NCBI GenBank assembly: GCA_021809435.1
Contig: JAKBAD010000004.1
Coordinates: 62,001-126,000, forward strand
Origin: Pseudomonadota bacterium
GTDB lineage: Bacteria > Pseudomonadota > Alphaproteobacteria > Acetobacterales > Acetobacteraceae
Direction of reading: 5' to 3'
Length of the DNA: 64,000 bases
The notes below the pieces were generated by a model. It saw nothing but the letters and a program-made list of their open reading frames with translations, had not been told where the DNA came from and ran no database searches. Position numbers and translations under genes: made by a program. Each line of letters begins with the position of its first letter. Positions within the stretch are counted from its first letter, which is position 1. Below, piece by piece: positions 17,887 through 27,077 of this stretch.

Positions 17887-19251
17887 TCAGGCGTTTTTCA
17901 GGTAAGCGTCATATTCAACATCCGAGATACGCTTGCGCATCTCGGAAATCTCCTGGCGCTTACAGGCGGTAAACAAACGCTGGAACTCATGGCCGAATAT
18001 ATCGGCGATCACGGCCGAGTTGGCGAACCGGTCGACCGCGCTCGACCAGGCAATGGGCAGCGGCGGCGCCGAGGCGCTGCGTGCCGTGCCAATGCTTTCC
18101 GGCCCCGGGCTTGCCTGCGTCTCCAGCCCAATCAGCGCCGAGCCCAGCAGTGAGGCAAAGGCCAGATACGGGTTGCAGTCGGCGCCGGCCACGCGGTGCT
18201 CGAGCCGCGAGGCCGAAACATCGGCGGTGATCACGCGCAGCGCCGCCATGCGGTTATCATGCCCCCAGTCGCCATAGGTGGGCGCATGCACGCCCGGCGC
18301 GAACCGGCGGTAGGAGTTGGCATGGGGGGCGAGGGTGATCATGGTGTCGGGCATGGCATGAATAATACCGCCCACCGCCTGATAAAGCCGCGCCGAGCCG
18401 CGTTCGGGATTGTTCGCGAAGATATTATTCCCCGCCTCATCGAGCACCGACATATGCACATGCATGCCCGAGCCCGCGCAATCGCCATAAGGCTTGGCCA
18501 TGAAGGTGGCGGTGAGCCCGTGCTTGCGCGCCACCTCCTTGATGGTGCGCTTGAACAGCACGGCATGGTCGGCGATGAGCAGCGCATCGGTCGAGTATTT
18601 CAGCGTTACCTCGAACTGGCCGGGGCCGTTTTCCGAAATCAGCGTCTCGAGCACAATACCCTGGGCGCGGGCGGTGGCCATCATCTCGCGCAAAATCGGC
18701 TCATATTCCCGAATTTCGCCAAGCCCCACGGCATCCACGCGCCAGCCGCGCCAGCCTGATTCATCGGCGCCGCGAGGGGCGATTTTCAGCCCCCCGTGCT
18801 TGTCCGAATCAACCAGATAGAACTCCAGCTCCACGCCCAGCGCCGGGGTGAGCCCGGCCGCCTTGTAGCGGTCGAGCACCCGCGAGAGCACACCACGCGG
18901 ATCGAGGAAGTAATAGCTCCCATCGGCCTCTTTCATGGTCAGCAGGGCCTGGGTCACATTCCCGTCCGACCAGTTCATGCGCGTGATCGAATGCGGCACG
19001 GCGGTGCACAGCCCGTCCGGGTCGCCGGTATCCTGCGCGATACCATCCTCGATGATGTCATTGCCCCAGATATCGAGCAAAAACACCGAACGCGGAATGG
19101 CCAGCCCCGGCCCGAACAGCGATTTCGACTTGCCCGGCTGCAGCCACTTGCCGCGCAGCACGCCGTTCACATCGACAAGGAACGCCTCGACGAAATCGCT
19201 TTGCGCCATCAACGCGACCTTGGCCGCGATGTCCTCGGGTTGCGTGTTCAC
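17887..19251 (-). CDS. glutamine synthetase-like gamma-glutamylpolyamine synthetase
   Basis: 454-residue ATP-dependent ligase of the glutamine synthetase fold. Seen: the beta-grasp N terminus FVEAFLVDVNGVLRGKWL, the catalytic LGVELEFYLVD near residue 140, ENGPGQFEVTLKY near 210, AKPYGDCAGSGMHVHMSV and RLEHRVAGADCNPYLAFASLL. The family (PuuA, SpuB/SpuI) joins glutamate to putrescine as the first step of the glutamylated putrescine pathway. Direct neighbours are a SpuC-type aminotransferase (4-base overlap) and AguB, supporting a polyamine substrate. A role in ammonia assimilation is unlikely because it lacks the adenylylation-loop features of GlnA. Confidence 0.88.
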   Translation of the reverse strand: MNTQPEDIAAKVALMAQSDFVEAFLVDVNGVLRGKWLQPGKSKSLFGPGLAIPRSVFLLDIWGNDIIEDGIAQDTGDPDGLCTAVPHSITRMNWSDGNVTQALLTMKEADGSYYFLDPRGVLSRVLDRYKAAGLTPALGVELEFYLVDSDKHGGLKIAPRGADESGWRGWRVDAVGLGEIREYEPILREMMATARAQGIVLETLISENGPGQFEVTLKYSTDALLIADHAVLFKRTIKEVARKHGLTATFMAKPYGDCAGSGMHVHMSVLDEAGNNIFANNPERGSARLYQAVGGIIHAMPDTMITLAPHANSYRRFAPGVHAPTYGDWGHDNRMAALRVITADVSASRLEHRVAGADCNPYLAFASLLGSALIGLETQASPGPESIGTARSASAPPLPIAWSSAVDRFANSAVIADIFGHEFQRLFTACKRQEISEMRKRISDVEYDAYLKNA

Positions 19252-20627
19252 ACCGTCACCTCGTCCTTGACCTTCTCATAGGTCTGGTCGATGGATTTCT
19301 TGGCCAGAACGACAAACTCGTCGATCTCGGCATCCGAAATGATCAGCGGCGGCGAGAACACCATGGTGTCGCGCACCGCGCGCATGATCAGCCCGTTCTC
19401 GATGCAGAAATCGCGGCAAATCGTACCCACACGGCCATTCTTCTCAAAGAATTTGCGCGTGCGCTTATCAGCCGTCAGCTCGATCGCGCCGATCAGCCCA
19501 ATGCCCCTGATCTCGCCCACCATCGGGTGGTCGCCGAGCGCGGCGGTCAGCTTGGCGCGCAGCACCTCGCCCTTCTGGGTCGCCGCCTGCACCAGCCCCT
19601 CCGATTCGATGAGTTCGATATTCTTGAGCGCCAGCGCGCAAGAAACCGGATGCCCAGAATAGGTGAAGCCGTGATAATATTCACCCGTCTCGTTGACCAA
19701 AACCTCGGCCACGCGGTCATGCACAAACACCGCCGAGAGCGGCAGATAGCCCGAGGTGAGCGCCTTGGCGGTGGTCATCAAATCCGGCTTGATGCCGAAA
19801 TAATCAGAGCCAAACCAGGTGCCCAAACGGCCATAGCCGCAAATCACCTCATCGGCGATCAGCAGAATATCGTTTTCCTTGCAAATGCGGTTGATCTCGG
19901 GCCAATAGGTCGAGGGCGGAATGAGCACGCCGCCCGCGCCCTGAATCGGCTCGCCGATGAAGGCGGCGATCTTGTCGGCGCCGATCTCCTTGATCTTGGC
20001 TTCCACCTGGCGCGCGGCATAGAGGCCGAATTCCTCCGGGCTCATCTGCCCGCCCTTGCCATACCAATAAGGCGGAATCACATGCACGAAATTGGGCATA
20101 TCGCCCGACTGGCGGTGCATATCCACCATGCCACCGGCCGAGGCGCCAAGCGTGGTCGAGCCATGATACCCATATTCACGCCCGATGATGATCTTCTTCT
20201 CGGGCTTGCCCAGCGTCTGCCAATAAACCCGCGCGGTGCGCAGCGCGGTATCCACCGCTTCCGAGCCCGAGCAGCCGTAAAACACATGCTTCAAGCCCTC
20301 GGGGGCGATGCTGGCCAGCTTGGTGGCCAGCGCCACGGCGGGCTTGTTCGTGGTTTTGAAGAAGGTGTTGTAATAAGGCAGGGTGGCCATTTGCTTGGCG
20401 GCGGCTTCCACCAGCTCGGGGCGGCTATAGCCGAGCGACACGCACCAAAGCCCGGCCATGCCATCCATGATCTTGTTGCCCTTGGCGTCATAAAGGAACA
20501 CGCCCTCGGCGCGCTCGATCACCTTCACCCCCCGCTCATGCAGGTCCTTATGGTCGGTGAAGGGATGCAGATGATGCGCGGCGTCAAGCGCCTGCCAGTT
20601 CATGGCAGAGTCGATATTGTCCAACAT
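19248..20627 (-). CDS. spuC: putrescine-pyruvate aminotransferase (SpuC-like)
   Basis: Class III PLP aminotransferase of 459 residues. Opening HHLHPFTDHKDLHERGVKVI, DGMAGLWCVSLGYSRPEL, the cofactor-holding FYGCSGSEAVDTALR, the Asp in LLIADEVICGYGRLG, and PLP Lys in LMTTAKALTSGYLP match SpuC closely along its length; YHGFTYSGHPV is also shared. It would convert putrescine to 4-aminobutanal with pyruvate as acceptor. ATG 20627 is preceded by AGGA at good spacing. It heads the five-gene minus-strand operon and its stop overlaps the next start by 4 bases. Confidence 0.9.
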   Translation of the reverse strand: MLDNIDSAMNWQALDAAHHLHPFTDHKDLHERGVKVIERAEGVFLYDAKGNKIMDGMAGLWCVSLGYSRPELVEAAAKQMATLPYYNTFFKTTNKPAVALATKLASIAPEGLKHVFYGCSGSEAVDTALRTARVYWQTLGKPEKKIIIGREYGYHGSTTLGASAGGMVDMHRQSGDMPNFVHVIPPYWYGKGGQMSPEEFGLYAARQVEAKIKEIGADKIAAFIGEPIQGAGGVLIPPSTYWPEINRICKENDILLIADEVICGYGRLGTWFGSDYFGIKPDLMTTAKALTSGYLPLSAVFVHDRVAEVLVNETGEYYHGFTYSGHPVSCALALKNIELIESEGLVQAATQKGEVLRAKLTAALGDHPMVGEIRGIGLIGAIELTADKRTRKFFEKNGRVGTICRDFCIENGLIMRAVRDTMVFSPPLIISDAEIDEFVVLAKKSIDQTYEKVKDEVTV

Positions 20628-20922
20628 GTTTGGATTTCCTAACGGATTTGCTGATATGGTCTGATTTTATTGTCAGGCCAAAGCGCGCGCGCCCGCGCGC
20701 GCCGGCCGGTCAGGCCCGGTGGGGGCTAAAGCCGATCCGCGCGCAGAGCAGCAACAGCTCTGCCTTGAAATTGGGCGTATATGTGGTTTCAACCAAACGC
20801 ATGGCAGCAGCTTGGCATGGGTGCACACCCGTTTCAAGATTTTTTATGCATCCGGGTCACGGTGCCTTCGCACCTGCACAATAGACCGGCAAAACGCCCC
20901 TCATTTTACCGCACTGCACAAC
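20628..20922. promoter_or_regulatory. upstream region of the polyamine operon
   Basis: About 300 bases without a gene between spuC and the mdh terminator. It holds two short dyads that could be operators: TGGTT-TC-AACCA at 20784-20795 and GGGTG-CA-CACCC at 20819-20830, and a small GGTGC/GCACC hairpin at 20861-20874. A long alternating GC tract (GCGCGCGC-type) lies near 20683-20702. No convincing -35/-10 pair directed at spuC could be picked by eye. Confidence 0.4.
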
Positions 20923-20952
20923 AAAAAGGCCGGAGCGTGCGCCCCGGCCTTT
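20923..20952 (-). terminator. mdh intrinsic terminator
   Basis: Minus-strand hairpin with arms AAAGGCCGG and CCGGCCTTT and an internal GC-rich loop, followed by a T-run (AAAAA on the plus strand at 20923-20927), 23 bases past the mdh stop. Confidence 0.85.
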
Positions 20953-20974
20953 ACGTTCAGATCTGTGCTCTGGC

Positions 20975-21955
<981 letters not shown>

Positions 21956-22024
21956 GTCTCTTATGTCTCCTTCTTGAGGGCCGCTTCCCCTTAGACCCTT
22001 GTGAGGTCAGGTCAAGCCCCTGTG

Positions 22025-22912
22025 TCAGGGTGGCCCAGCCTCGCTTACAATCAGCGAAATCGGCCGCGCGGCGTTGCGCACGGCGCGCACACCTGGGCGC
22101 AGCGCGTCGCCATCGGCCTGGGCGGGGGGGATAAATCCGGCACCAAACCGCACCTCGCGGGCGGGCAGCAGCCGCACCCCGGGCAGGCTGGGCAGCAGCC
22201 CCAGCGGCAGGGCGGCCCCGGCCGCCAGGGCGGGCAAGGTGCCTGGGCGCTCAAACAGCGCCACCCAAAAGCCCGGCTCGCCGGGTCTGGCCTGGGGGGC
22301 CAGCAAAAACGGCCCGCCATAAAGCCGGCCCTTGCTCACCACCACGCTCGCCGCCTCATGGGTCTGGCCGTCAATCTCCACCGTCATGGGCGCGAACCCA
22401 TAAGCCACGCTCTCCCAGAGCGATTGCCAAACATAAGCCCCCCGGCCAATCACCCGTTTCAGCCCGCGCTTGAGCCCCCGCACCACCGCCCCGTCAAAGC
22501 CCAGCCCCAGCATCTGCACAAACACATGCTCCCGGCCGTCATCGAGCGCGGCCACACCGGGCCAGAGCGGGCGGGTGCGCTGATAGGCCAGCGCATGGGC
22601 AATGCCGCGCGGGCCAAAGGGCAGCCGGTATTCGCGCGCCAGCACGTTGGCGGTGCCCAGCGGAATCACCCCCAGCTGCGTGCGCCCCCCGATCAGCCCG
22701 TTGGCCACCTCGGCAATGGTGCCATCCCCGCCAGCCGCCACCACCATCGGCTCCCCGGCCATGGCTGCCGCGCGCGCCAGCGCCACGGCATGGCCGGCAT
22801 GGGTGGTCTCGGCCACCTCCACCGCCACGCCATTTTCCAGCAGCAGGTCGAGCACGCGCCACAAATGCGCCGTCCGGCGCCGCCCGGCGGTCGGATTGAA
22901 AATCACCAGCAT
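22025..22912 (-). CDS. diacylglycerol/lipid kinase family protein
   Basis: 295-residue soluble lipid kinase of the DAGK catalytic family. Seen: N-terminal VIFNPTAGRRR, the nucleotide-binding VVAAGGDGTIAEVANGL near residue 57, and LGVIPLGTANVLAREY near 80. It would phosphorylate diacylglycerol or a related lipid. It is divergent from a PlcP-type phosphoesterase, an enzyme group that releases diacylglycerol from phospholipid, with a PHO-box-like array between them, so a role in recycling diacylglycerol during lipid remodelling is plausible. Substrate not proven by sequence. Confidence 0.88.
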   Translation of the reverse strand: MLVIFNPTAGRRRTAHLWRVLDLLLENGVAVEVAETTHAGHAVALARAAAMAGEPMVVAAGGDGTIAEVANGLIGGRTQLGVIPLGTANVLAREYRLPFGPRGIAHALAYQRTRPLWPGVAALDDGREHVFVQMLGLGFDGAVVRGLKRGLKRVIGRGAYVWQSLWESVAYGFAPMTVEIDGQTHEAASVVVSKGRLYGGPFLLAPQARPGEPGFWVALFERPGTLPALAAGAALPLGLLPSLPGVRLLPAREVRFGAGFIPPAQADGDALRPGVRAVRNAARPISLIVSEAGPP

Positions 22913-22960
22913 GTCAGCCCCTGGGCGTTATCCCCAAAACCCTTTCAATGGCCAAACGCC

Positions 22961-23000
22961 ATGACAGCGCGATGACAGAAACATGACGCCGCGATGAAAC
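22961..23000 (-). promoter_or_regulatory. tandem PHO-box-like array
   Basis: Four 7-base half-sites with a strict 11-base period on the plus strand: ATGACAG at 22961, ATGACAG at 22972, ATGACGC at 22983 and ATGAAAC at 22994. On the minus strand the first two read CTGTCAT-N4-CTGTCAT, the consensus layout of a PhoB binding site. It lies 49 bases upstream of the lipid kinase start and 80 bases upstream of the plcP start. Confidence 0.72.
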
Positions 23001-23079
23001 CGTAAAATCCGCAATCTTGCAGGCCCCGTCATGGAAACTTCACTGTCATGCAGGCGCCCGGGCGGACTATGGCGAGACC

Positions 23080-23988
23080 ATGACCGGCAGTTCATCCCAG
23101 CCGCCTCGCGGCCCGCACGTTTACCGCACCGTGTTCATCTCCGACACGCATCTCGGCACGCGCGGCTGCCGCGCCGAGTTTCTGGCGGATTTCCTCAAAA
23201 CCGTCACCTGCGAGAATTTGTTTCTGGTCGGTGACATCCTGGATGGCTGGCGCCTCAAGCGCTCCTGGTTCTGGGACCATTACCACGACAAGGTGCTGCG
23301 CCGCGTGCTCAAGCTCGCCCGCCACGGCACCAATGTCATTTATGTGCCCGGCAATCATGATGAAATGCTGCGCAAATATCTCGCCCTCGGCATCGAGGTG
23401 TGCGGCGTCAAAATCCAGCTCGAAGCCGAGCACCTCACCGCCGATGGCAAGCGCCTGCTCATCACCCATGGCGATCAGTTCGACAGCGTGGTGCGCCATG
23501 CCCGCCTGCTCGCGTTGCTGGGCGACTGGGCCTACGAAATGGCGCTGGTGGTCAACCGCTATTTCAACATGGTCCGCCTCAAGCTCGGCTATCCCTACTG
23601 GTCGCTTTCGGCGTGGCTGAAGCTGCAAGTGAAAGAGGCGGTCAAGGCGATCGACCGGTTCGAAACCGCCCTCGCCGATGATGCCAAGGCCCGCGGGTTC
23701 GATGGCGTGGTCTGCGGCCATATCCACCATGCCGAAATGCGCATGGTGAATGGCGTGATGTATATGAACGATGGCGACTGGGTGGAAAGCTGCACCGCGC
23801 TGGTCGAGCATCTCGATGGCCGCATGGAGCTGATCGACTGGGTGGCGCGCAACAAGCTCTCCATGCTGGCCAAACCCGGCGCCCGCCTCAACGCCGCCAA
23901 ATCCGCCGCCGTGCGTGAAGTCGCCGCCCAGCTCAGCGCCGTCACGCGCGAACTCGACGAGGCCAGCCCTGTCCCCGCCGAGCTCTAA
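23080..23988 (+). CDS. plcP: PlcP-like metallophosphoesterase (phospholipase C type)
   Basis: 302-residue calcineurin-like phosphoesterase. Metal-binding motifs: FISDTHLGT near residue 17, LVGDILDGWRL near 49, GNHDEML near 91, THGDQFD near 133, GHIHHAEM near 220, then MNDGDWVESCTALVEH. The spacing and the GDWAYEMALVVNRYFNMVRLKLGYPYWSLSAW region (given here as landmarks, residues about 150-185) resemble Sinorhizobium PlcP, which removes the head group of phospholipids under phosphate limitation. LpxH of lipid A synthesis is a relative and the alternative. A GT4 gene downstream and the PHO-box-like array support PlcP. ATG 23080 has GGCGAG upstream. Confidence 0.78.
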   Translation: MTGSSSQPPRGPHVYRTVFISDTHLGTRGCRAEFLADFLKTVTCENLFLVGDILDGWRLKRSWFWDHYHDKVLRRVLKLARHGTNVIYVPGNHDEMLRKYLALGIEVCGVKIQLEAEHLTADGKRLLITHGDQFDSVVRHARLLALLGDWAYEMALVVNRYFNMVRLKLGYPYWSLSAWLKLQVKEAVKAIDRFETALADDAKARGFDGVVCGHIHHAEMRMVNGVMYMNDGDWVESCTALVEHLDGRMELIDWVARNKLSMLAKPGARLNAAKSAAVREVAAQLSAVTRELDEASPVPAEL

Positions 23989-25024
23989 GCCCCAGCTCGC
24001 CGCCACCAAACGCATCCTCATCGTCTCCGACGCCTGGACCCCCCAGGTGAACGGGGTGGTGAGAACCTTGCGCACGGTCGCCGATGAGCTGCGCGCCATG
24101 GGTCATGTGGTCGAAATCATCGGCCCCGAGCGCTTCAAAACCATTCCCATGCCGAGCTACCCCGAGATCCGCCTGGCCCTGTTCGCGCGTAAAAAACTCG
24201 GCCGGATCGTCGATGATTTCCAACCCGACGCCCTCCACATCGCCACCGAAGGGCCGCTCGGTCTGGCCGCGCGGGCCTTCGCGGTCAAGCGCCGCATCGC
24301 CTTCACCACCGCCTTCCACACCCGCTTCGCCGAATATCTCAAGGCGCGCACGGGCTTGCCTGAATTCGTCTCTTACGCCTGGCTGCGCTGGTTCCATGCC
24401 GGGGGCGCGGCGGTCATGGTCGCCACCCAATCCTTGCGCGATGAGCTGGTGGCGCGCGGCTTTTCGCATGTGCGGCCCTGGTCGCGCGGCGTCGATCTCA
24501 CCGCCTTCAGCCCGGCGGTAAAAGAACCCTGGGACCTGCCGCGCCCGATCTTTCTCTATGTCGGGCGCGTGGCGGTCGAGAAAAACCTCCGCGCCTTCCT
24601 CAAACTCGACCTGCCAGGCTCGAAGCTGGTGGTTGGCGATGGCCCGCAAAAACACGAGCTGGAAACCGAATTTCCCACCGTGCATTTCGCCGGCGCCCGT
24701 CACGGCGCGGCCCTGGCGGCGGCCTATGCGGGGGCCGATGTGTTCGTGTTCCCCTCCAAAACCGACACGTTCGGCCTCGTGGTGCTCGAAGCCCTGGCAT
24801 CGGGCCTGCCGGTTGCCGCCTATCCGGTCACCGGGCCAAAGGACATATTGGCCGAAGCCACCATGCCCGTCGGCGCGCTCGATGAGGATTTACGCAAGGC
24901 CTGCCTGCAAGCCTTGGAACTCGACCGTTCCGCCTGCCGGCCCTTTGCCGAAACCTATTCCTGGCGCGCCTGCGCCGAGCGCTTCCTCGAAAACCTCGTC
25001 CCCGTACAGGGAAGCGCGCTATGA
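23915..25024 (+). CDS. GT4 glycosyltransferase, Agt-like
   Basis: Retaining glycosyltransferase of up to 369 residues. The catalytic part begins at ILIVSDAWTPQVNGVVRTL; the acceptor-side TAFHTRFAEYLKAR, the linker SRGVDLTAFSP and the nucleotide-sugar EX7E motif in FPSKTDTFGLVVLEALASGLP are clear GT4 features. The match to diglyceride glycosyltransferases (Agt, SqdX-like) together with an overlapping plcP suggests it puts sugar on the diacylglycerol that PlcP releases. The only in-frame ATG/GTG-type start is GTG 23915, which overlaps plcP by 74 bases; a CTG at 23969 with GAGG upstream is an alternative. Confidence 0.8.
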   Translation: MKSPPSSAPSRANSTRPALSPPSSKPQLAATKRILIVSDAWTPQVNGVVRTLRTVADELRAMGHVVEIIGPERFKTIPMPSYPEIRLALFARKKLGRIVDDFQPDALHIATEGPLGLAARAFAVKRRIAFTTAFHTRFAEYLKARTGLPEFVSYAWLRWFHAGGAAVMVATQSLRDELVARGFSHVRPWSRGVDLTAFSPAVKEPWDLPRPIFLYVGRVAVEKNLRAFLKLDLPGSKLVVGDGPQKHELETEFPTVHFAGARHGAALAAAYAGADVFVFPSKTDTFGLVVLEALASGLPVAAYPVTGPKDILAEATMPVGALDEDLRKACLQALELDRSACRPFAETYSWRACAERFLENLVPVQGSAL

Positions 25025-25030
25025 ATAATT

Positions 25031-25124
25031 AAAAGTTTTTGCGGGTGTGGGGGCTTTTTACAAAAAGCCCCCACAGTCTTTCCGCCCCTTTTTTGAAAAA
25101 AAGGGGCGGCCCCAAAAAACTTTT
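25031..25124. repeat. cloverleaf-like intergenic repeat, copy 2
   Basis: Outer arms AAAAGTTTTTGCGGG and CCCCAAAAAACTTTT enclose two hairpins: arms GTGGGGGCTTTTT/AAAAAGCCCCCAC at 25047-25074 and arms CCGCCCCTTTTTT/AAAAAAAGGGGCGG at 25082-25109. Compared with the copy at 4560-4656, the second hairpin has GGCCCC changed to CCGCCCC with the matching change in its other arm. It lies between the convergent GT4 gene and coq9. Confidence 0.85.
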
Positions 25125-25129
25125 GAACG

Positions 25130-25750
25130 TCACGCGGCGCGCGGCGCGAACCGCGCCAGTTTGGCGCTCAGCCCCTTGCGCAGTTTGGTCACCCGCCCCA
25201 CGCCCGCCAGCCGCCGGTCGAGAAAGGCCGAGAATTTCTCATCATCGTTTGATTGGTCAGCGAGCCAATAGAGCAGCGCCGCCAGAATGATCCCGCCCAG
25301 CATCGCGCGCTTGGTGTACCAGGAAAAATCCGCCGAATGATCCTCGGCCGCATACCAAACCGAGTCGGCCATATGCGCCACCACCCGCGCCAGCCGCGCC
25401 GCCTGGCTCGGCAACAGCAAATGCGCCAGCGCGCGGCGCGTCGCCTCCTTCTCGCCGGCCCACAGCTCAAACCGCGCCAGCAGCGCCGCCTTCACCCGCC
25501 GGCTCAGCCCGGTCTCCATCCAAGAGCCCCGCAACCGCTCCACCAGCCGGTCATCGGCCAGCCGGAACCAGCCCTCGATCATCTCCCCCGGCTCCTGAAA
25601 AAACACCGTCGCCTCAATGGGGCTATGGCCCATCTGGGTGAGCGCCGCCGCCAGCGCCTTCATGGTCCAGCCCTCAAACGCCGCCTCGGCGGCCACCATA
25701 TCCAGCAATTGCGCGGTCGTCTCGTCCTGGGTCATGTGATCCTCAGCCAT
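25130..25750 (-). CDS. COQ9-family ubiquinone biosynthesis protein
   Basis: 206-residue homologue of COQ9, the lipid-binding helper of ubiquinone synthesis in mitochondria and alphaproteobacteria. A TetR-like helical N-terminal region (MVAAEAAFEGWTMKALAAAL) precedes HMADSVWYAAEDHSADFSWYTKRA, the family's most conserved segment, then a hydrophobic helix around 165-180 that forms the lipid-binding end. ATG at 25750 is chosen for its AGGA site; upstream in-frame codons run into def. It follows def by 16 bases. Confidence 0.9.
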   Translation of the reverse strand: MAEDHMTQDETTAQLLDMVAAEAAFEGWTMKALAAALTQMGHSPIEATVFFQEPGEMIEGWFRLADDRLVERLRGSWMETGLSRRVKAALLARFELWAGEKEATRRALAHLLLPSQAARLARVVAHMADSVWYAAEDHSADFSWYTKRAMLGGIILAALLYWLADQSNDDEKFSAFLDRRLAGVGRVTKLRKGLSAKLARFAPRAA

Positions 25751-25766
25751 GGCGAATTCCTGCCTC

Positions 25767-26300
25767 TCACCCGTGATTCGATATATAAGGATGGCGTTCC
25801 AACTCTTCACTATAGCCAAAGGCGGCAAAATCCTCCACCCGCGCCGGGTAGAGCACCCCGTCCAGATGATCCGCCTCATGTTGCGCCACCCGGGCGGCGA
25901 ATCCGCTCAGCACCTCATCCACCAGCCGCCCCTCGTTATCTTGCCCGCTCAGCCGCACCTTTTTGTAACGCGGCACCGCGCCACGCAGGCCAGGCACCGA
26001 AAGACACCCCTCCCAGCCAGTCTCCCGCTCTGGCCCCAACGGGGTGAGCACCGGGTTGAACACCGCCATCAGCGGCCGCGCCAGCCCGCCAGGGTCGCGC
26101 GCGGCGGGCACGAAGAATATAAAAAGCCTAACGGCTTCATGTACTTGTGGCGCAGCCAGGCCCACGCCCCCGGCCTCTTCGAGGGTGGCGGCCATGTCGC
26201 GCACCAGCCGGCGCAAATCGGGGGTGGTAGGGTCGGCCACCGGCTGGGCCGGGGCGCGCAGCACCGGATGGCCCATGCGGGCAATCTTCAGAATCGTCAT
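25767..26300 (-). CDS. def: peptide deformylase
   Basis: 177-residue metalloenzyme that removes the formyl group from nascent N-formylmethionine. All three family motifs are present: GGVGLAAPQV near residue 44, EGCLSVPG near 98 (metal-binding Cys) and QHEADHLDG near 141 (HExxH). Motif I is regular, so activity is expected. Forms an operon with coq9 and is divergent from rpsU. Confidence 0.96.
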   Translation of the reverse strand: MTILKIARMGHPVLRAPAQPVADPTTPDLRRLVRDMAATLEEAGGVGLAAPQVHEAVRLFIFFVPAARDPGGLARPLMAVFNPVLTPLGPERETGWEGCLSVPGLRGAVPRYKKVRLSGQDNEGRLVDEVLSGFAARVAQHEADHLDGVLYPARVEDFAAFGYSEELERHPYISNHG

Positions 26301-26329
26301 ATTTGCATGTTTGCCTCCGCAGAAATCAT

Positions 26330-26357
26330 TTGGCGAGCCGAAAATCTGTGCTATAGG
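26330..26357 (+). promoter_or_regulatory. candidate rpsU promoter
   Basis: TTGGCG (26330-26335) and TATAGG (26352-26357) separated by 16 bases, 80 bases upstream of rpsU. The match to sigma-70 type boxes is fair. Confidence 0.5.
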
Positions 26358-26437
26358 CGCCCACAGTTTTGCGGCACCGGCCTTTAAACAGGCCGCGTGA
26401 CGTTTTGTTTTAAACCCTGTTTGGAGCTGGCAACCCG

Positions 26438-26641
26438 GTGCAAGTTCTCGTCCGTGATAATAACGTCGACCAAGCGCTGAAGGCGCTCAAGAAGAAGCTG
26501 CAGCGCGAAGGCGTGTTCCGCGAGATGAAGCTCCGCCGCCATTATGAGAAGCCCTCCGAGCGCCGCGCCCGCGAGGCCGCCGAGGCCGTGCGCCGCGCCC
26601 GCAAGATGGAGCGCAAGCGCGTGGAGCGCGAAGGCTTCTAA
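26438..26641 (+). CDS. rpsU: ribosomal protein bS21
   Basis: 67-residue, strongly basic small-subunit protein involved in initiation. [20 protein letters not shown] and [20 protein letters not shown] are the bS21 signature, followed by a basic Arg-rich tail. GTG start; GGAG lies about 13 bases upstream, slightly far. Followed by a strong terminator. Confidence 0.97.
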   Translation: MQVLVRDNNVDQALKALKKKLQREGVFREMKLRRHYEKPSERRAREAAEAVRRARKMERKRVEREGF

Positions 26642-26665
26642 AAACCCTCTGAGCGCCGGATTTGA

Positions 26666-26694
26666 GCCGTGGAACGCCCTGTTCCGCGGCTTTT
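26666..26694 (+). terminator. rpsU intrinsic terminator
   Basis: Ten-pair stem with arms GCCGTGGAAC and GTTCCGCGGC (one G-T pair), loop GCCCT, then TTTT, 25 bases past the rpsU stop. Confidence 0.85.
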
Positions 26695-26772
26695 GGCGTT
26701 TTCGTGGCTTTGTGTGGTTTTGCCCCCGCAAAATATGGTTTTGCGAGGGTATTTTGTGGATTTGCGTGGAGT

Positions 26773-27021
26773 TCAGCCTTTTTGGATGACCAGCAGGTGG
26801 GTGCCATCCTCGAGTGGGACAAGATCGAGCAGATCATGCCCCTGATCGGCCGCCGCGCGGGGGACGTTGCGCAGCGGGTCTTCCCCCTTCAGCTTCACCA
26901 GCAGCACCTGGCCCTGGGTCATCACATCCAGCGCCAGGCGGGTGCGGACATAGGTCATCGGGCAGGTTTCGGCGGTAATATCGATGGCCTTATCATGGGC
27001 GGGCAAAGCGGTTAAACTCAC
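26773..27021 (-). CDS. TusA/SirA-like sulfur carrier family protein
   Basis: 82 residues of the TusA fold. The conserved Cys is in ITAETCPMTYVRTRLAL; classical TusA has CPxP, while CPMT is the usual form in an alphaproteobacterial subgroup. Members relay sulfur as a persulfide on this Cys. It is divergent from the Fur-family regulator, with 56 bases between starts, which hints at a link to metal or Fe-S metabolism, unproven. Confidence 0.85.
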   Translation of the reverse strand: MSLTALPAHDKAIDITAETCPMTYVRTRLALDVMTQGQVLLVKLKGEDPLRNVPRAAADQGHDLLDLVPLEDGTHLLVIQKG

Positions 27022-27077
27022 CAGACTTCTCCTCTTGGGCTGGACCGGAGCGACAACATGCGCCAGAAGGCACGCCG

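Noticed and set aside
20802-20817. Sigma-54-like GG-N10-GC sequence (TGGCAGCAGCTTGGCA)
   Set aside because: It points to the plus strand, away from spuC, with no plus-strand gene downstream; the TTGC part is imperfect.
23026-23049. A second PHO box on the plus strand (CCGTCAT and CTGTCAT)
   Set aside because: The half-sites are 17 bases apart, not 11 or 22, unlike the regular array at 22961-23000.
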